DNA of 64,000 nucleotides from Microbacterium oleivorans (lineage in GTDB: Bacteria; Actinomycetota; Actinomycetes; Actinomycetales; Microbacteriaceae). The notes beneath the pieces were generated by a model that was given only the letters and a program-made list of their open reading frames with translations, was not told the origin of the DNA and ran no database searches. How positions within the stretch are numbered: position 1 is the first letter of the stretch; every line of letters starts with the position of its first letter. The translations under genes were made by a program, and so were the position numbers. Location of the stretch: positions 2,790,001-2,854,000 of the forward strand of contig NZ_CP058316.1 in assembly GCF_013389665.1 (NCBI RefSeq). The letters run 5' to 3'. Below, one piece after another: positions 47,806 to 56,039 of the stretch.

Positions 47806-48819
47806 ATGGCGGGGGAACGAGTGACCCAGGTCTCCCGTCCTGGCGTGCCCGCGCATCCCTCGAGCCCGATCCCCGTCCACGGGCAGCCGATCGGCTCGCA
47901 GGTGCGCGTCGCCCTCGGCGACACGGGCATGCGCATCTTCCCCGTGATCCTGGGCGGTGCCGAGTTCGGCTGGACCATCGATCTCGCCGCAAGTCACGCC
48001 GTGCTCGACGCCTACCTGCAGCGCGGCGGCAACGCGCTGCACACCGCTGACGGCTACGCCTCGGGACGGAGCGAGCACATCATCGGCCGGTGGCTCGCCA
48101 GCCGCGGGATCCGCGACGACGTCATCGTCACCGTGCGCGTGGGCGGACATCCCGACAACCCGGGCCTCGGCTCGGTGAACCTCGTGCGCTCGGTCGAGGC
48201 GTCGCTGCGCCGGCTCGCCACCGACCGGATCGACGTGCTCTACCTGGATGCCGCCACCGACGGCTCGACCGCCCTCGAGGACACCCTCGCCACCGCCGAG
48301 TGGCTCGTGGAGAGCGGCAAGGTGCGTGCGCTCGGAGCCAGTGGCTACACCGCGATGCAGCTCGTCGAGGCCCGCATCCTCTCGTCGGCGGGCTACCCGC
48401 GCTTCGCGGTGCTCGATGTGCCGTACAACATGCTCCACCGCTCCGACTTCGACGGCGACCTGCGGCTCATCGCGGGAGCGCAGGGGCTCGCCGTCACCCC
48501 CTCGCAGGCCCTCGAACACGGGTATCTCACGGGCGCCCACCGCGACCGCTCCGGGCTCGCCTCCACCGTGCGCGGGTCGCAGCTGGCGGCGTGGATGAAC
48601 CGGCGTGGCGCCCGGGTCCTGAAGGCTCTCGACCGCATCTCCGACGAATTGGCGGTTCCGACCGCGGCGATCTCGGTGTCCTGGCTGCTCGCGCAGCGCA
48701 TCGTGACGGCACCGATCGTCAACGCGGGTCTCCCGGGCCACGTCGACCAGTTCGTCCAGGGAGTGGGAGCGAAGCTCGGCCGGACGCATCTGGCCGACAT
48801 CGCCCGCGCCGTCGAGTGA
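47806..48819 (+). CDS. Aldo/keto-reductase-fold protein with a degenerate active site
   Basis: The 337-residue protein aligns along its length with aldo/keto reductases, including DGYASGRSEHIIGRWL, RSVEASLRRLATDRIDVLY and GASGYTAMQLVEA. Against the intact family member at 32112, the tetrad Asp becomes His79, Lys becomes Arg111 and His becomes Ala149; only Tyr84 remains. It may be a binding or scaffold protein rather than a reductase. The frame is intact and there is a good ribosome site, GGAGG (47795-47799), before ATG 47806, so it is not an obvious pseudogene. It follows the pnp terminator. Confidence 0.82.
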   Translation: MAGERVTQVSRPGVPAHPSSPIPVHGQPIGSQVRVALGDTGMRIFPVILGGAEFGWTIDLAASHAVLDAYLQRGGNALHTADGYASGRSEHIIGRWLASRGIRDDVIVTVRVGGHPDNPGLGSVNLVRSVEASLRRLATDRIDVLYLDAATDGSTALEDTLATAEWLVESGKVRALGASGYTAMQLVEARILSSAGYPRFAVLDVPYNMLHRSDFDGDLRLIAGAQGLAVTPSQALEHGYLTGAHRDRSGLASTVRGSQLAAWMNRRGARVLKALDRISDELAVPTAAISVSWLLAQRIVTAPIVNAGLPGHVDQFVQGVGAKLGRTHLADIARAVE

Positions 48820-48919
48820 CGCGCCGGCGCCGCGGTGGTTCCACCCGTGCCCCAGCCCGGTGTCGGGGCCGTGACGTAGGCTGGATCCCGCCCTGTTCAT
48901 CGTTTCGAATCGAGCTTCT

Positions 48920-49519
48920 GTGACGCAGTATCTCTATCTGGTGCGCCATGGGGAGCATCAGGACGCGGAGCACGGCCTCGAAGACGGCCCCCTCTCACCG
49001 CGCGGCCGTCGTCAGGCCGAGCTGCTGGCGGACCGCATCTCCGGGGTGCCGCTCGACGCCGTCTGGCACTCACCCCTCGAGCGTGCCCAGGAGACCGCAC
49101 GCGCCGTCGCGAAGCGCCTGCCGGCGCTGGCGCCGCAGGCGTCGTCGCTGCTGTTCGACTGCGTCCCGACGGGGATGACCCCCGACACCCCGCCTGCGTA
49201 CGAGCCGTTCTTCGGGTCGTACACCGAGGCCGAGACCGAAGCGGGTGCCGCGCAGATGGCCGACGCCGTGGGCGAGTTCCTCGGTCGCAAGCCAGACACC
49301 CACGAGCTGCTCATCACGCACAACTTCGTCATCGCGTGGTTCGTGCGCGAGGTCCTGCAGGCGCCTGACTGGCGCTGGCTCACGATCAACCAGGCGCACT
49401 GCGGACTGACGGTGCTCGCGCAGCGCCCCGGTCGCCCGTGGACCCTCGTCTCCCACAACGATCTGGCGCATCTGCCCGTCGAGCTCCGCACCGGTCTGCC
49501 CGACATCCTGCTCGTCTGA
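48920..49519 (+). CDS. Histidine phosphatase family protein
   Basis: The 199-residue protein has the phosphoglycerate-mutase-like RHG motif in YLVRHGEHQDAEHG, with GPLSPRGRRQAELLADRI and HSPLERAQETARAV following, and the second catalytic His in LITHNFVIAWFV. It would act through a phospho-His intermediate on a small phosphate ester or protein. The substrate is unknown. GTG 48920 lies 35 bases after a TAGGCT box (48879-48884). Confidence 0.88.
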   Translation: MTQYLYLVRHGEHQDAEHGLEDGPLSPRGRRQAELLADRISGVPLDAVWHSPLERAQETARAVAKRLPALAPQASSLLFDCVPTGMTPDTPPAYEPFFGSYTEAETEAGAAQMADAVGEFLGRKPDTHELLITHNFVIAWFVREVLQAPDWRWLTINQAHCGLTVLAQRPGRPWTLVSHNDLAHLPVELRTGLPDILLV

Positions 49520-49576
49520 GACGCGTCCGACGCCGGCCGATTGGACGGCGCGTGCGGCGAGCCGGAGAATCGATCG

Positions 49577-50398
49577 GTGCTCGATGGTCCGCTTCTCGCC
49601 GATTGGCTTCCGGTCTCGATCTCCGCGCTCGTCTTCGTGGTCGTCGCCGCCGGACTCGCGGGCTGGGTCGACGCGGTCGTCGGCGGCGGTGGGCTCATCC
49701 AGCTCCCGGCGCTGGTGATCGGGGTGCCGAAGGACGTCGCCACTCCCTTCATCCTCGGCACGAACAAGCTGTCGTCATTCGCGGGCACGCTCTCGGCGAG
49801 CTGGGTCTACCTGCGCCGCATCCGGGTGCAGCTCGTGCTGCTCGTGCCGCTGGTCATCGGCGCCTTCGCGGGTTCGGCCGTCGGCGCCGCGCTGTCGCGG
49901 TACGTCCCGCGAGAGCTGCTGACGCCGATCGTCCTGGTCGCGGTCATCGCCGTGGCGGTCTACACGCTGCTCAAGCCGAAGATGGGACTGCACCACGCGC
50001 CGCGTCATGAGCGCCGCGGCGCGATTGCCTGGCGCTCGGCGACGATCGGGGTCGCGGTGGGCTTCTACGACGGCATCCTCGGTCCCGGAACAGGATCGTT
50101 CTTCGTCATCCTCCTCGTCGCGGTCCTCGGCTACGGCTTCCTCCAGGCGAGCGTCAACGCGAAGATCGCCAACCTCACCACGAACCTCGCAGCGCTCCTG
50201 GTCTACGGGGCGCACGGCGAGGTCCTCCTGCTGCTCGGCGTCGTCATGGCACTGGCGAACATGGCCGGCGGTTTCATCGGGGCGCGCATGGCGACGAAGA
50301 ACGGCAGCGGCTTCGTGCGCGTCGTCTTCCTCGTCGTGCTGTCGATCCTCGTCGTCAAGCTCGCCTGGGACACGGTCGTGCAGTTCGCGCCAGCGTAG
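49577..50398 (+). CDS. TauE/SafE-type anion exporter
   Basis: The 273-residue membrane protein has about eight hydrophobic segments and the TauE repeat: GWVDAVVGGGGLIQLPALVIGVPKDVATPFILGTNKLSSFAGT in the first half and VGFYDGILGPGTGSFFVILLV in the second. The family exports sulfite, sulfoacetate or other organic anions. GTG 49577 with CGGAGA upstream is preferred to a TTG 12 codons earlier. Its TAG stop forms part of the -10 box of dapB. Confidence 0.85.
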   Translation: MLDGPLLADWLPVSISALVFVVVAAGLAGWVDAVVGGGGLIQLPALVIGVPKDVATPFILGTNKLSSFAGTLSASWVYLRRIRVQLVLLVPLVIGAFAGSAVGAALSRYVPRELLTPIVLVAVIAVAVYTLLKPKMGLHHAPRHERRGAIAWRSATIGVAVGFYDGILGPGTGSFFVILLVAVLGYGFLQASVNAKIANLTTNLAALLVYGAHGEVLLLLGVVMALANMAGGFIGARMATKNGSGFVRVVFLVVLSILVVKLAWDTVVQFAPA

Positions 50399-50401
50399 GC
50401 T
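50396..50401 (+). promoter_or_regulatory. -10 box TAGGCT, leaderless promoter of dapB
   Basis: TAGGCT ends seven bases before ATG 50409, and its first three bases are the stop codon of the TauE-type gene. Confidence 0.55.
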
Positions 50402-50408
50402 GGGAATC

Positions 50409-51227
50409 ATGACCACCACGCGCGTGGCCCTCGTGGGCGGCACCGGAAAGCTCGGCGGCATCATCCGTGAGGTGATCGAACGATCCGACGGCTTCGAGCT
50501 CGCGGCGGTCCTCACCCGTCGCAGCGGCCTCGACGAGATCGACGGCGCCGACCTCGTCGTCGACGCATCGACCCCGGCGGTGTCGACCGACGTCGTGCGC
50601 GCGGCCATCGAGCGCGGCATCAACGTGCTCGTCGGAACATCCGGATGGTCGCAGGAGCGCATCGCGCAGATCCGCCCGCTCGTGGATGCTGCGGGTACCG
50701 GTGTGGTCTTCATCCCCAACTTCTCGCTGGGCTCGGTCATCGGCACCGCGCTCGCCGCCGCCTCGGCGTCGTTCTTCCCCTCGATCGAGATCATCGAGGC
50801 GCACCGCGAGACGAAGGTCGACTCGCCCAGCGGCACCGCCGTCCGCACCGCCGAGCTGATCGCCGCGGCGCGCACCGCCGTCGGTCCGGTCGAGTCGCCC
50901 CACGCGGATCAGCGTGCCCGCGGGCAGAAGGTCGCGAGCGTGCCGATCCATTCGCTGCGACGCCCGGGCGTCATCGCCCGCCAGGAGACGGTCCTCTCGG
51001 GACCGGGGGAGTCGCTCTCGATCGTGCACGACACCATCGATCCGACGCGAGCCTACGAGCCGGGCATCCGCATCGCCCTGGATGCCGCGCGCGTCGCCCG
51101 CGGCATCACCGTCGGCCTCGACAGCTTCATCGACATCGGCATCCGCCCCGCCGCGGCGCCGTCCACGGCCGCCCCCGCCGACGAAGGGGACGTGCCCGGT
51201 CAGGTGGCGCGCGTCACGGGGGCATGA
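50409..51227 (+). CDS. dapB: 4-hydroxy-tetrahydrodipicolinate reductase
   Basis: The 272-residue enzyme reduces the product of dapA toward diaminopimelate. It has the NAD(P) motif VALVGGTGKLGG, GTSGW, FIPNFSLG and the substrate motif EIIEAHRETKVDSPSGTA. In E. coli the equivalent is HHxxK; here His132 and Lys136 are kept but the second His is Arg133. The last 25 residues are an Ala/Pro tail. Its stop overlaps the next start as ATGA. dapA lies 3.8 kb downstream. Confidence 0.93.
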   Translation: MTTTRVALVGGTGKLGGIIREVIERSDGFELAAVLTRRSGLDEIDGADLVVDASTPAVSTDVVRAAIERGINVLVGTSGWSQERIAQIRPLVDAAGTGVVFIPNFSLGSVIGTALAAASASFFPSIEIIEAHRETKVDSPSGTAVRTAELIAAARTAVGPVESPHADQRARGQKVASVPIHSLRRPGVIARQETVLSGPGESLSIVHDTIDPTRAYEPGIRIALDAARVARGITVGLDSFIDIGIRPAAAPSTAAPADEGDVPGQVARVTGA

Positions 51228-51673
51228 GCGCGCGCATCCTCGCGATCGTGATGTCGGCGCTTCTGGCGCTGTACATCGCGTTCGTCGCACAGCGCGCGGT
51301 CCTGCTGCTCATGTCGGGCGAGCCGGTGGGAATCGCGATGGGGGCCGCGCTCCTGGTTCTGCCGCTGGTCGGTGCCTGGGCGCTGTGGCGCGAACTCAGC
51401 TTCGGAGCGAACGCCGCTCGCCTGGGCCGCCGCCTCGAGTCCGAGTCCGACCTGCCCGACGAGGAGATCGACGTCCGGCCGAGCGGACGACCGGATCGGG
51501 CCGAGGCCGACGCGCTGTTCCCCCGGTACCGCGAAGCGGTCGAGGCGGCGCCGAAGGACTGGCGAGCGTGGTTCCGGCTCGGTCTCGCCTACGACGGCGC
51601 CGGCGATCGGCGCCGGGCGCGTCAGGCGGTGCGCACGGCGATCGCGCTCGAGCGAGCCGCGCGCGGCGCCTGA
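51224..51673 (+). CDS. Membrane protein with a tetratricopeptide-like C-terminus
   Basis: The 149-residue protein has two hydrophobic segments at about 5-28 and 35-56, then a charged linker and a single TPR-like helix pair, YREAVEAAPKDWRAWFRLGLAYDGAGDRRRARQAVRTAIAL. ATG 51224 overlaps the dapB stop by four bases, so it is translated with dapB. The function is unknown. Confidence 0.75.
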   Translation: MSARILAIVMSALLALYIAFVAQRAVLLLMSGEPVGIAMGAALLVLPLVGAWALWRELSFGANAARLGRRLESESDLPDEEIDVRPSGRPDRAEADALFPRYREAVEAAPKDWRAWFRLGLAYDGAGDRRRARQAVRTAIALERAARGA

Positions 51674-51686
51674 CGGGATCCGGGCC

Positions 51687-52595
51687 TCACCGGGCCGGCA
51701 CGACCGCCGCGATGGCGTCCTCCACCCGGCGGTGGGTGAAGGCGAACCCCGAGCGTTCGAGCACGTTCGGCACCACGTCGGTGTCGTTGGTCAGCAGCGC
51801 TTCGGTCGCGTCGCGGCCGAGAATCAGGCGCAGCCCCCATTCCGGCGCGCGGACCAGATACGGGCGGTTCATGCGCAGGGCCAGGCTGAACCCGAGATCG
51901 TTGGCCGTGGCTCGCGTGGGCCCGGTGAGGTTCACCGGGCCGGTGACGTCGGCCTCGACCAGGTGCCGGATGGCGGCGACCTCGTCCACGAGCGATATCC
52001 AGGGCCACACCTGAGTGCCACGTCCGATCGGCCCCGAGATGCCCGCTCGCGTGAGCAGCAGAAGCGGTGCCAGTACGCCCTCGGGATGCACGATCGGTGC
52101 CGTGCGCAACAGCACGACCCGGGCGTTCTCGCGCGCGGTGAGCGCGGCCGTCTCCCACTCGCCGCAGAGGTCCGCGAGGAACGTGTCGCCGCGCGGCGCC
52201 GTCTCGTCCATGCGCACCCCGTGGCGCGAGGGGTAGTAGCCGACCGCAGAGGACGAGAGGAAGACCGGTGCATCCGAACCGAGCGCACGGACGGCCCGCG
52301 CGAGCGTCTCCGTCGGCAGGAGACGCGACCACACGAGCTCGTGCTTGTACGAGCGGGTCCACGGGAAGCGACCGATGCTCGCACCGTTCAAGCCGATGAC
52401 GGCGCGGGCTCCTGCGATCGCATCCGGGTCGAGCGGACGCTCTCCGGGCCACCACTGCACCTCGTCGGGCGCCTGCGGCTCGTGTCGGACGAGACGGGTG
52501 ACTGCGACGCCGTCCGCGCGGTATGCGTCGACGAGTGCGCGCCCGATGAGCCCGGACGAGCCCGCGATGACGACACGGCCCGGCTGATCAGCCAA
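51687..52595 (-). CDS. TIGR01777-family NAD-binding epimerase-like protein
   Basis: The 302-residue short-chain dehydrogenase-like protein has VVIAGSSGLIGRALVDAY, LNGASIGRFPWT, SSAVGYYPSRHG, and the C-terminal DUF1731 region NRPYLVRAPEWGLRLILG. The function of the family is not settled. TTG 52595 is the only start that keeps the Rossmann motif; it overlaps the OsmC gene stop by eight bases, so the pair is translated together. Confidence 0.88.
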   Translation of the reverse strand: MADQPGRVVIAGSSGLIGRALVDAYRADGVAVTRLVRHEPQAPDEVQWWPGERPLDPDAIAGARAVIGLNGASIGRFPWTRSYKHELVWSRLLPTETLARAVRALGSDAPVFLSSSAVGYYPSRHGVRMDETAPRGDTFLADLCGEWETAALTARENARVVLLRTAPIVHPEGVLAPLLLLTRAGISGPIGRGTQVWPWISLVDEVAAIRHLVEADVTGPVNLTGPTRATANDLGFSLALRMNRPYLVRAPEWGLRLILGRDATEALLTNDTDVVPNVLERSGFAFTHRRVEDAIAAVVPAR

Positions 52596-53013
52596 GCGTG
52601 GCCTCGAGGGTGATCTCGATGCCGGCGAGGGCGGCCGAGACGGGGCACCCGCTCTTGGCCTCCTGGGCGAGGCGATCGAAGTCCTCCGCCGACAGTCCCG
52701 GGACGACGGCGTTGACGTTCAGGTGCGAGCCGGTGATGCCGGTGCCGGGGATGAAGGTCACCGACGCGGTGGTCTCGACCGACTCGGGCGGAGTGCCGTT
52801 CTGCGCGAGCGCGTGTGAGAGCGCCATCGAGAAGCACGACGAGTGCGCGGCGGCGATGAGTTCTTCCGGGGTCGTGACGGAGCCGGATCCCTCGCTGCGC
52901 GCCTTCCAGTTGACCTCGAACGGGCCCTGATTGGAGCTCTCGAGGGCGATCTGCCCCGATCCCTCGGCCAGGCTGCCCTTCCAGCTGGTCGTGGCTTCGC
53001 TTGTGACGCTCAT
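52588..53013 (-). CDS. OsmC family peroxiredoxin
   Basis: The 141-residue protein has the two OsmC cysteines in AAHSSCFSMALSHALA and KSGCPVSAALAG, plus TPEELIAAAH. It would reduce organic hydroperoxides. It belongs to a different subtype from the 41858 gene. ATG 53013 is preceded by GAGGAGGA. Confidence 0.92.
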   Translation of the reverse strand: MSVTSEATTSWKGSLAEGSGQIALESSNQGPFEVNWKARSEGSGSVTTPEELIAAAHSSCFSMALSHALAQNGTPPESVETTASVTFIPGTGITGSHLNVNAVVPGLSAEDFDRLAQEAKSGCPVSAALAGIEITLEATLG

Positions 53014-53133
53014 GACTGTCCTCCTCGCGGATCGGCGCACGGTGCGCTTGCGGACGAGCCTAGAGCGGGCGGCCGGTGGCGGGAACGTCTTGACAGGCGC
53101 TGCGCCGGGGTTCCGGCCGCGGAGCGGCGACGG

Positions 53134-53598
53134 TCAGACGCGCGCGGTCTCGGAGCGGAGGCGAAGGACCTCCAGCTGGACCACAGCGCGGCGGGGGGCG
53201 CCGCCGAAGCGGGTGCGGACGACGCCACGGCTGTCGAGTACGAGGGTCGTCGGGGTCTGCGCGATCCGGAACCGCCGGGCGATATCGGGACGATCGGTGA
53301 CGTCGACGTCCAGGTGCACGACGTCGTCGGCGTCCGCCGCGATCGCGGCGAGCGATCGATGCACCGACGGGCAGCGGTGGCACGTCTCGGTGCTGAACTG
53401 CAGGAGGGTCGCCGTCGTCCCCAGGGCGTCGGGATCGGCTCCCAGTCTCCGCGGATCGACGACGTCGATGCGGGGCGCGGGGTAGGGGCGTGAGGCGCGC
53501 CAACGGAGGAGCACGCCGATGCCACCTGTTACCGCTAACAGTCCAGCCAGCACGAGGGCCACCGTCAGAAGTTCCACAACACCCCACGTTAGACCCAT
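53134..53598 (-). CDS. Membrane-anchored thioredoxin-fold protein
   Basis: The 154-residue protein has one N-terminal transmembrane segment (about 8-33) and a thioredoxin-like domain with the motif FSTETCHRCPSVH, in which a CxxC pair is kept, and the cis-Pro loop TPTTLVLDSRG. It may exchange disulfides at the membrane. The domain should face outside if the N-terminus is inside. ATG 53598 is the likely start; the frame opens six codons earlier. Confidence 0.8.
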   Translation of the reverse strand: MGLTWGVVELLTVALVLAGLLAVTGGIGVLLRWRASRPYPAPRIDVVDPRRLGADPDALGTTATLLQFSTETCHRCPSVHRSLAAIAADADDVVHLDVDVTDRPDIARRFRIAQTPTTLVLDSRGVVRTRFGGAPRRAVVQLEVLRLRSETARV

Positions 53599-53630
53599 CC
53601 GGCGGGCGGGGAGCACCGGGATGCCGGGGG

Positions 53631-53636
53631 TAATCT
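53631..53636 (+). promoter_or_regulatory. -10 box TAATCT, leaderless promoter of thyX
   Basis: TAATCT ends six bases before GTG 53643. Confidence 0.5.
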
Positions 53637-53642
53637 GAAGCG

Positions 53643-54395
53643 GTGAGCGACGCCGAGCAGACCCCGAACACGCCCGAGATCGAGTTCCGCAGCGATGTGA
53701 CCGTCGAGATCGTCCGCGCCAGTGCCGCCGACGCGGATGTCCTCTTCGCCGCTCGCGTGTCGACGCAGGGGGAGCAGACGCTCGACGCGGCTGCGGCGGG
53801 GACCGAGGCCTCCAGCCGCGACCGTGGCCTCATCAACTACCTGATGCGCGATCGCCACGGTTCGCCGTTCGAGCACAACTCGATGACCTTCTACGTGCAG
53901 GCGCCGATCTTCGTCTTCCGCGAGTTCATGCGGCACCGTATGGCGTCGTACAACGAGGAGTCCGGCCGCTACCGCGAGCTGCGACCCGTGTTCTACGTCC
54001 CGGCCCGCGAACGGAACCTCAACCAGGTCGGCAAGACCGGGGCGTACGAGTTCCTGCCCGGGACGGACGAGCAGTTCGCGATCGTCGACGACAGCACGCG
54101 GGCGGCATCCGTGCAGGCCTACGAGGCGTATCAGCGCATGCTCGCCGCGGGGGTGGCCCGCGAGGTCGCGAGGATCGTGCTGCCTCTCAACATCTACTCG
54201 TCGATGTACGTGACGATGAACGCGCGCGCGCTCATGAACTTCCTGTCGCTGCGCACCAAGGTCGAAGGCACCCACTTCCCGTCCTTCCCGCAGCGCGAGA
54301 TCGAGATGTGCGCCGAGAAGATGGAGACGTCGTGGCGCGAGCTCATGCCGCTGACGCACGCCGCCTTCAACGCGAACGGCCGCGTCGCCCCCTGA
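53643..54395 (+). CDS. thyX: Flavin-dependent thymidylate synthase
   Basis: The 250-residue enzyme makes dTMP from dUMP using methylene-tetrahydrofolate, NADPH and FAD. The ThyX signature RHRMASYNEESGRYRE lies at about residues 98-113. Also present are MTFYVQAPIFVFREFM before it and the C-terminal ALMNFLSLRTKVEGTHFPSFPQREI. It commonly lies near dapA in actinobacteria, as here. Confidence 0.96.
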   Translation: MSDAEQTPNTPEIEFRSDVTVEIVRASAADADVLFAARVSTQGEQTLDAAAAGTEASSRDRGLINYLMRDRHGSPFEHNSMTFYVQAPIFVFREFMRHRMASYNEESGRYRELRPVFYVPARERNLNQVGKTGAYEFLPGTDEQFAIVDDSTRAASVQAYEAYQRMLAAGVAREVARIVLPLNIYSSMYVTMNARALMNFLSLRTKVEGTHFPSFPQREIEMCAEKMETSWRELMPLTHAAFNANGRVAP

Positions 54396-54401
54396 TCCGA
54401 C

Positions 54402-54419
54402 CGGTTCTCAGGAGAACCG
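54402..54419 (+). terminator. Bidirectional hairpin between thyX and the NUDIX gene
   Basis: CGGTTCT (54402-54408) and AGAACCG (54413-54419) pair perfectly around loop CAGG. It overlaps the stop codon of the converging NUDIX gene and begins seven bases after thyX. Confidence 0.55.
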
Positions 54420-54947
54420 CCCCAGCCGGAGACCCGCGTAGGCGAGCGCGGCCACCGTCTCGCCGTCGCTGATCGCGCCCGACGCGACGAGGGCCAGGGC
54501 GTCGGAGAAGGGGAGCCACATGAGGCGCTCGATCCCCTCCTCGATCTGCGAGCCGGCGGCATCCCGGTGCTCCTCGAGATCACGCGCCAGGAAGACGTGC
54601 TCGGGGGCCACCGCGATGCCGTTGAGCGCGTTCATCGAGCCGATCGCCTCCCAGCTTCCGGCGATGAGCCCGGTCTCCTCGAGCAGCTCGCGTCGAGCGG
54701 CCGTGAGCGGATCCTCCCCGTCGCTGCCCCCCGCGGGGACCTCGATCGAGCGTCCCGTCGTGTAACGGTCGACCTCGACGAGGCACACCCGCTCGTCGTC
54801 GTCGAGGGCGACGATGAAGACGGCCGGATGCTGCATCTCGACGACGCCGTAGATACCGTCGCCGCCCGGCCCGGTCACCCGGTCCTCGCGGACGGCGATC
54901 CACCTGTTCTCGTACACGGTTCGGGTGCCACGGGTCGTCCACGCCAT
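54408..54947 (-). CDS. NUDIX hydrolase, ADP-ribose pyrophosphatase-like
   Basis: The 179-residue protein has the Nudix box GGSDGEDPLTAARRELLEE TG, with all conserved Gly, Glu and Arg positions, and VEVDRYTTGRSIEVPAGG before it, which is the pattern of ADP-ribose/GDP-mannose type enzymes. The substrate is inferred only. ATG 54947 lies six bases after TAGGGT on the minus strand (54959 to 54954). It is divergent from dapA. Confidence 0.9.
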   Translation of the reverse strand: MAWTTRGTRTVYENRWIAVREDRVTGPGGDGIYGVVEMQHPAVFIVALDDDERVCLVEVDRYTTGRSIEVPAGGSDGEDPLTAARRELLEETGLIAGSWEAIGSMNALNGIAVAPEHVFLARDLEEHRDAAGSQIEEGIERLMWLPFSDALALVASGAISDGETVAALAYAGLRLGRFS

Positions 54948-54953
54948 TCCGCC

Positions 54954-54959
54954 ACCCTA
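54954..54959 (-). promoter_or_regulatory. -10 box TAGGGT, leaderless promoter of the NUDIX gene
   Basis: The minus strand reads TAGGGT from 54959 to 54954, six bases before ATG 54947. Confidence 0.5.
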
Positions 54960-55001
54960 GAGCGGCGCCGGGCGGGGACCGCGCCGCCGAGGCGGAACCG
55001 A

Positions 55002-55007
55002 TACCCT
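55002..55007 (+). promoter_or_regulatory. -10 box TACCCT, leaderless promoter of dapA
   Basis: TACCCT ends six bases before ATG 55014, back to back with the NUDIX promoter. Confidence 0.5.
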
Positions 55008-55013
55008 GAGACC

Positions 55014-55991
55014 ATGACGCACTCGGGCAATCCCTTCGGACAGGTCCTCGTCGCGCTGGTCACCCCGATGACCGCTGACGGCGAAGTCGATTGGCCCGCC
55101 GTCGAGAAGCACATCGACGATGTCATCACCGCGGGTGCGGACGGCATCGTCGTCACCGGCACCACCGGCGAAACGAGCACGCTCACCGACCCCGAGAAGC
55201 TGCGCCTCGTCGAGGTCGGCAAGTCGGTCTCGGCCGGTCGCGCCAAGATCATCACCGGCGGCGGCTCGAACGAGACGGCCCACGCGATCGAGCTGTACAA
55301 GGCCAGCGAGAAGGCCGGGGCCGACGGCATCATGATTGTCACGCCGTACTACAACAAGCCGACGCAGGCAGGCATCCTCACCCACTTCCGTCTGGTCGCC
55401 GACGCCACCGACCTGCCGGTCATCCTCTACGACATCCCCGGCCGCACCGGCGTGCCGATCAAGTACGAGACGATCCTGCGCCTGGCCAAGCACCCCAACA
55501 TCCTGGCCATCAAGGACGCGAAGGGTGACTTCAGCGAGGTCAGCCGTGTGCTGAACCAGACAGACCTGATGTACTTCTCCGGCGACGACGCCAACGTGCT
55601 GCCGCACCTGTCGATCGGTGCGAGCGGCCTGATCGGCGTGACGGCGAACATCACCGCGACGCCGTACCGCACGATGGTCGATGCCGTGAACCGCGGCGAC
55701 CTCGCGGCGGCGACGGCGGCCCATAAGAGTCTCGAGCCGCTCGTGCGCGCGGTCATGACGCACGTGCCCGGCACCGTGAGCGCGAAGTACATCCTCCACG
55801 GCCTCGGCCGCATCTCGAGCCCCCGCGTACGCCTGCCGCTCGTCGGTCCCGAGGAGTGGGAGGCCGCGATCATCGAGGACGAGCTCGCCCTCGTCTCCGC
55901 CGTCCCCGGCGCCGACTTCTCCAACTTCCGTCCCGACCGCAACGCCGCCGCCGGTGGCGCACTGCCCAAGGTCCACGGGACGACCCGCTAG
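55014..55991 (+). CDS. dapA: 4-hydroxy-tetrahydrodipicolinate synthase
   Basis: The 325-residue TIM-barrel enzyme condenses pyruvate with aspartate semialdehyde, the first step specific to lysine/diaminopimelate. Lys167 in AIKDAKGD forms the Schiff base; Thr50-Thr51 in GTTGE and Tyr139 in LYDIPGR complete the catalytic triad. ATG 55014 is six bases after a -10 box. RNase J follows 48 bases later. Confidence 0.96.
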   Translation: MTHSGNPFGQVLVALVTPMTADGEVDWPAVEKHIDDVITAGADGIVVTGTTGETSTLTDPEKLRLVEVGKSVSAGRAKIITGGGSNETAHAIELYKASEKAGADGIMIVTPYYNKPTQAGILTHFRLVADATDLPVILYDIPGRTGVPIKYETILRLAKHPNILAIKDAKGDFSEVSRVLNQTDLMYFSGDDANVLPHLSIGASGLIGVTANITATPYRTMVDAVNRGDLAAATAAHKSLEPLVRAVMTHVPGTVSAKYILHGLGRISSPRVRLPLVGPEEWEAAIIEDELALVSAVPGADFSNFRPDRNAAAGGALPKVHGTTR

Positions 55992-56039
55992 ACAAACGAT
56001 GCGGATGCCGCCGTGTCGGCGTCCCGAGGAAGTGTGCCC

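Noticed and set aside
48901..48915. TTCGAATCGAGC before the histidine phosphatase, similar to bases next to the recA LexA box
   Set aside because: It lacks the second half-site, so it does not form a LexA palindrome; the match is probably chance.
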